Part shown: in pieces, positions 60,378 to 64,000 of the stretch
Layout: the number at the start of each line of letters is the position of its first letter
Numbering within the stretch: position 1 is the first letter of the stretch
Origin: Streptomyces sp. CB02959
Lineage (GTDB): Bacteria > Actinomycetota > Actinomycetes > Streptomycetales > Streptomycetaceae
Length of the DNA stretch: 64,000 bases
Reading direction: 5' to 3'
NCBI RefSeq assembly: GCF_002803155.1
Contig: NZ_NNBP01000006.1
Location: 109,785 to 173,784, forward strand
The notes under the pieces: model-generated
Databases searched by the model: none
Seen by the model: only the letters and a program-made list of their open reading frames with translations
Told to the model about the DNA's origin: nothing
Translations under genes and position numbers: made by a program

Positions 60378-61265
60378 ATGAAGATCGTTGTTCACGACAC
60401 GGCGTCCGCGATGCTCGACCTCCTCCAGCGCCCGCAGGAGGAACGGCCGGACGCCCTGCGGAAGATGCTCAGCCCGCTCCAGGGCCCCCTTTCGGTGATG
60501 GGCGACGTGGATCAGGTCCAGTGGCACCAACAGGGCAGTGGTTTCCGCCTCGACCGGGAGGACCCGCGGTACGTGGCCGCCCTGCACCAGATGCGGGACG
60601 CGCGGGTGTGGGACCGGGTCGAGGACTCGCTCACGGCCGCATGGGAGCGGATCGACGCCGCGGTTCCCGGGATCAAGCACGCCGAGACCGTGCATGTCGT
60701 CCTGGTGCTCGGCGATCCCGACGACCACCACCTGACCGTCCGCAGCGCCGGCTATTTCGGTCTGGGCGGGTTCCCCGGCGCGATCCACCTGCTGATGTGG
60801 CCCACCGAGACGAGCCTGGCGAAGATCGGCCACGCCGCCGCGCACGAGCTCCACCACAACGTGCGCTACGCGAACGTGGTCTGGAACCCGGCGACCGTCA
60901 CGGTGGGGGAACAGGTCGTCGCGGAGGGGCTGGCCGAGGCGTTCGTCCGGGAGTTGGCCGGTGAGCAGGCCATGGGCCCGTGGGCGACGACGCTGTCCGG
61001 CACCGAACGGGACCATGCGTACGAGAGGGTCACCGGCGCGATCGACCTCGCCGGTATGCAGAACCTCCCGCCGTACGTGTTCGGCGACGCGACCGCAGAG
61101 CTCCTGGGGAGCGAGCCCGTGGGGTTGCCGGACTTCGCCGGGTACGCGACCGGGCTGCGGATCGCGGACGCCCACCTGGCGGCCTCCGGCCTGACCGCCG
61201 CCCAGAGCGTCGCCCTGCCGGCGCGCGAGGTCCTCCGCAACGCCGGTGTACCGACCGACGCGTGA
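60378..61265 (+). CDS. DUF2268-type putative zinc protease
   Basis: The 295-residue protein has the zinc-protease motif HELHH (156-160) with a later EGLAEAF that can supply the third ligand, as in DUF2268 (predicted Zn-dependent protease) proteins. No signal peptide is seen, so it is cytosolic. The only upstream element is the MerR-type promoter; no merR gene is adjacent, so its regulator is elsewhere. Induction by a MerR ligand such as a thiopeptide-like drug or a metal is inferred from promoter type only. Confidence 0.88.
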   Translation: MKIVVHDTASAMLDLLQRPQEERPDALRKMLSPLQGPLSVMGDVDQVQWHQQGSGFRLDREDPRYVAALHQMRDARVWDRVEDSLTAAWERIDAAVPGIKHAETVHVVLVLGDPDDHHLTVRSAGYFGLGGFPGAIHLLMWPTETSLAKIGHAAAHELHHNVRYANVVWNPATVTVGEQVVAEGLAEAFVRELAGEQAMGPWATTLSGTERDHAYERVTGAIDLAGMQNLPPYVFGDATAELLGSEPVGLPDFAGYATGLRIADAHLAASGLTAAQSVALPAREVLRNAGVPTDA

Positions 61266-61350
61266 CCGTCCGGGTGCGCGCGCACCCCTCGCTCACGGGC
61301 ATCCACCGCTCGCGGGCGGACCCGCGCCGCCGGCGTGGCGTACGACGGCG

Positions 61351-61397
61351 CTGCCGCGGACCTCCCGAGGACTTGATCTTCGGAAGGTCCGCGGCAG
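61351..61397. terminator. Bidirectional terminator
   Basis: A 13-bp perfect stem (CTGCCGCGGACCT with its complement) encloses a 21-nt loop that can pair further (CCGA/TCGG). It lies between the convergent protease and acetyltransferase genes. Confidence 0.8.
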
Positions 61398-61429
61398 TGG
61401 TCGGCCGGGCGCGCGCTGCGGGACTCCGG

Positions 61430-62305
61430 TCAGCCCAGTTCCAGGCTGGTCACACCGAAGGTGCGGGACGCGTCCACGGGCGGGACCGGGCCGGTGTACA
61501 TGCGCACGGTGTGCGAGCGGGGCGTCAGGCCACGGCTGGTGGCCAAGGTGTGGGCGGGGGTGTTGGGTTCGGGGATGTCGAGGCTGACCTCGTCGGCGGG
61601 GTCGAGGCAGGTGGTGAGGGCGTCGAAGAGAGCTCCGGCGGTCTGCGGGGTGTCGGCGAAGAGGGGGCCGACGCGGTAGCCGGAGTGCGCCGGGCGGAGC
61701 ACGCCGTATCCGGCGACCTCGCCGTCGCGGAGGTGCACCCGGGCGGTGTGGCCGGGGGCGGTCAGCCAGCGGGCGACGAAGCCGCGCCGATCGGCGGGGA
61801 AGCAGCAGCGGTCGTAGGCGGCGATCGCGTCGAGGTGGGCGGCGGTGACCGGGTGGGTGTCCGGGGAGGGCGGGGCGCCGGGGGTGGGGCGGCCGGTGTA
61901 CCTCAGGGTGTCGTGGGCGGTGGTGAAGCCGGCGCGCCGGTAGGTGTCCTGCTGGGAGGGGACCCCGTCCAGGCCCACGGTCCGGGCCCCGGCGTGCGGG
62001 AAGGCGGTGCGCCAGGTGGTGAGGCCGAGGCCCTGGCCGCGGAGGCCGGCGGCGACGAGGTAGTAGCCCAGGAAGGCGTAGTCTGCCGAGTAGTTGACGA
62101 TCGAGAGGGCCGAGACGGTGCGGTCGCCGAGGCGGCCGAGGTAGAAGCCGTCGGGGTCGGTGGGGTGGAAGCGGGCGATGTCGTCGTCGCCGGGGTTCCA
62201 GCCTTCGTCGGCGGTCCAGCCGACGATCTCGTGCCACTGGTCCAACGGGGCCGCGGTGACGGTGAGTTCGCCGCTCGCCGGGGTGGTGTGGATGGTCGGT
62301 CGCAT
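61430..62305 (-). CDS. GNAT-family N-acetyltransferase
   Basis: The 291-residue protein carries an N-terminal GNAT fold with the acetyl-CoA loop (GLRGQGLGLTTWR, the R/Q-x-x-G-x-G/A motif) and a C-terminal GNAT-like half (DGEVAGYGVLRPAHSGYRVG) as in YitH/HibF-type tandem acetyltransferases. The substrate is unknown. It starts 31 bp downstream of the APC permease stop on the same strand and may be co-transcribed with it. Confidence 0.88.
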   Translation of the reverse strand: MRPTIHTTPASGELTVTAAPLDQWHEIVGWTADEGWNPGDDDIARFHPTDPDGFYLGRLGDRTVSALSIVNYSADYAFLGYYLVAAGLRGQGLGLTTWRTAFPHAGARTVGLDGVPSQQDTYRRAGFTTAHDTLRYTGRPTPGAPPSPDTHPVTAAHLDAIAAYDRCCFPADRRGFVARWLTAPGHTARVHLRDGEVAGYGVLRPAHSGYRVGPLFADTPQTAGALFDALTTCLDPADEVSLDIPEPNTPAHTLATSRGLTPRSHTVRMYTGPVPPVDASRTFGVTSLELG

Positions 62306-62336
62306 CGGGGGTGCGTCCCTTTCTGGTGGGGCCGGG

Positions 62337-63890
62337 TCAGATCAGGTCCATCGCCGCGACCTCGTCGGGGCTGCCGTAGCTGACCGGCCCCTGGAAGCGG
62401 CGGCGGGCGGTGGCGAACCACCAGACCGTGGCGATCACGAGGACCACCGCCAGTGCGATCGGCGCGTAGTTGAAGGAGTCCAGGGTGACCGGGTACTGCT
62501 GCGGCAGCATGAAGAGGAGGTTGCTCACCACGATCCACAGGACGGCGATCGCGGCGACCGGCCTGCCGTAGCGGCCCAGGTTCCACGGTCCAGGCTGGAA
62601 GTCGTCCAGTCGCAGCCGGAGGAAGATCGGCACGCCGTAGGAGAGGAAGAGGCCCACGACGTTGACGCTGACGACCGCGGTGAAGGCGGTGTGCGACCAC
62701 CAGCCGGGGATGACCAGGACCAGCGAGCAGGCGGCGGCCAGCCAGACGGCCTTGACGGGGGTGCGGGTGCGGTCGGAGACCGAGTGCCACCAGCGGGAGC
62801 CGGGCATCGCGCCGTCGCGGGAGAAGGCGAAGATCTGCCGGGTGTTGCTGGTCATGTTGGCCAGTCCGCAGAACAGCATGGCGCCGATGACGATCAGCAG
62901 CAGGAGCTTCGCCGTCTGTACGCCGAGCGCGTCGATGAGAATCTGCACCGGCGGGGCGTCGGCCTTCGCGGCGTGGCCGTAGTCGCGGATGGCGTACACC
63001 AGAGCGAGCATGAGGATCAGTCCGGTGATAGCGGAGCAGCTGATGGCCCACATGATGCCGCGCGGGGCGGTGACGGTCGCCTTCACCGATTCCTCGGACA
63101 TGTGGAAACTTCCGTCGAAGCCGGTGAACGTCCAGCTGCTGACGAGCAGACCGAGCATTCCGCCGTAAATGGCGTTGGTGAAGCCCGTGTTGTTGGCGAA
63201 GTGGGTGATGAAGGACGGTTCTTGATGATGCGTCGGAATCAGGGCGAGCGTGCCGACGATGACCACCATGCCGACCAGCAGCCACCACACCGAAATACGG
63301 TTGAGTACCGCAACCAGTCGCACGGTGTAGGTGTTCGCGAGGGCTTGCACCAGCAAAATCGCCGCGGTGATGGCGACGGTCTGCGGCGCGGTGGGCTCGT
63401 ACGAAGGCCATTGCATGGCGATGAACGCCTGGATGAAGGTGGCGGCGGCGAAGTTGGTGGCGGCGGTGCCGCCGACCTGGCCGACGAAGTTGAGCCAGCC
63501 GGTGTACCAGGACCAGGCACCCTGGTGGCGCTTGGCGAGCTTGCCGGCGGAGAAGTAGAGCGCCCCGCTGGTCGGGTACTTGGAGGCGATCTCGCCCATG
63601 GCGGCGCCGACGAACAGCACCATGACGGAGACCGCGATCCAGCCGAATATCAGGATGCGCGGGCCGCCGGCGTTCAGGCCGAAGCCGAACGAGGAGAAGA
63701 TGCCGGAGATGATATTGATGATGGTAAAAGAAATGGCGAAATTGTCGAAGGCCCGGAATCTCCGGGTGAGTTTCCGCGGATAACCCATGGCATGCAGGGT
63801 CGCGTCATCATCGAAGGCGGCGGGGTCCACACCGTGCGGGAATTTTGAGCGGGCTTTGGCGCGGACTGGGGAGGACGTACGATCGGACAC
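62337..63890 (-). CDS. APC-superfamily amino-acid permease
   Basis: The 517-residue protein has twelve membrane helices and the amino acid/choline transporter signature: FAISFTIINIISGIFSSFGF, KYPTSGALYFSAGKLAKRHQ, FTGFDGSFHMSEESVKATVT and RDGAMPGSRWWHSVSDRT. It resembles the GABA/choline (AAT/ACT) group of permeases. The GTG start has AAAGG 10 nt upstream. The remaining 110 bases to the window end hold no recognised element beyond its promoter region. Confidence 0.93.
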   Translation of the reverse strand: MSDRTSSPVRAKARSKFPHGVDPAAFDDDATLHAMGYPRKLTRRFRAFDNFAISFTIINIISGIFSSFGFGLNAGGPRILIFGWIAVSVMVLFVGAAMGEIASKYPTSGALYFSAGKLAKRHQGAWSWYTGWLNFVGQVGGTAATNFAAATFIQAFIAMQWPSYEPTAPQTVAITAAILLVQALANTYTVRLVAVLNRISVWWLLVGMVVIVGTLALIPTHHQEPSFITHFANNTGFTNAIYGGMLGLLVSSWTFTGFDGSFHMSEESVKATVTAPRGIMWAISCSAITGLILMLALVYAIRDYGHAAKADAPPVQILIDALGVQTAKLLLLIVIGAMLFCGLANMTSNTRQIFAFSRDGAMPGSRWWHSVSDRTRTPVKAVWLAAACSLVLVIPGWWSHTAFTAVVSVNVVGLFLSYGVPIFLRLRLDDFQPGPWNLGRYGRPVAAIAVLWIVVSNLLFMLPQQYPVTLDSFNYAPIALAVVLVIATVWWFATARRRFQGPVSYGSPDEVAAMDLI

Positions 63891-64000
63891 TACCGAAACC
63901 TTTCTGTTGGTGGGGACAACGGTTCGGTGGGGATACGGTCAGTGCGTCACAGATCGTGCGGAACGGGGAGTCCGCACGCTCTTCGTGCTTTGGTCAGTTG

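Overview
The window is high-GC actinobacterial DNA, almost certainly a Streptomyces or close relative. It shows dense GC-rich third codon positions, frequent GTG starts, ATGA/GTGA start-stop overlaps, lipoboxes and Tat-like signals, an ECF sigma factor with a zinc-type anti-sigma, a SpoIIE-family phosphatase and typical Streptomyces small hypotheticals. No rRNA, tRNA, CRISPR array, transposase or phage gene was seen.

Layout. 1-5.1 kb: the 5' part of a folD-like gene, three hypothetical proteins, and a TetR regulator divergent from a cytochrome P450-ferredoxin pair with a perfect 18-bp palindrome between them. 5.2-17 kb: an eleven-gene set for aerobic nicotinate catabolism. It has a three-subunit molybdenum hydroxylase plus a CoxG-like protein, a NicC-like monooxygenase, NicX, NicD, NicF and NicE, a MFS transporter and a MarR regulator; together they convert nicotinate to fumarate, formate and ammonia. 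17.2-24 kb: an orphan sugar-type binding lipoprotein, then a copper-handling island (Met-rich membrane protein, ECF sigma and anti-sigma, CopA-type ATPase, PCuAC-like protein, second Met-rich membrane protein).

24.2-33.1 kb: MFS exporter, asparagine synthetase-like amidotransferase, cytochrome P450 and isocyanide synthase in one operon. This is the gene set expected for a dimeric tyrosine isonitrile amide of the hazimycin type. It converges, across a 21-bp-stem terminator, on a binding protein-permease-ATPase importer of the siderophore/B12 class. The nearby copper genes make a metal-binding role worth testing. 33.2-40.3 kb: an NHLM-type secretion operon (HlyD-like protein, peptidase-ABC transporter, second ABC transporter, cNMP-binding protein) preceded by a gene for a 71-residue double-glycine peptide. 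Its predicted core has no Cys and no tailoring enzyme lies nearby; this is the strongest candidate for an undescribed system.

40.9-64 kb: mostly ordinary genes. They include a stand-alone PHP-domain protein, tdh-kbl-lysR (threonine degradation), a large receptor-like membrane protein with a periplasmic-binding-like exterior, a VOC protein, a PAS-GAF-phosphatase-kinase regulator, a DinB protein and MurJ. A MarR-controlled divergent locus (LLM oxidoreductase, SRPBCC protein) has two identical palindromic operators. The window closes with Lrp-azlCD, a DUF2268 protease behind a classic MerR-type promoter, a GNAT acetyltransferase and an APC permease.
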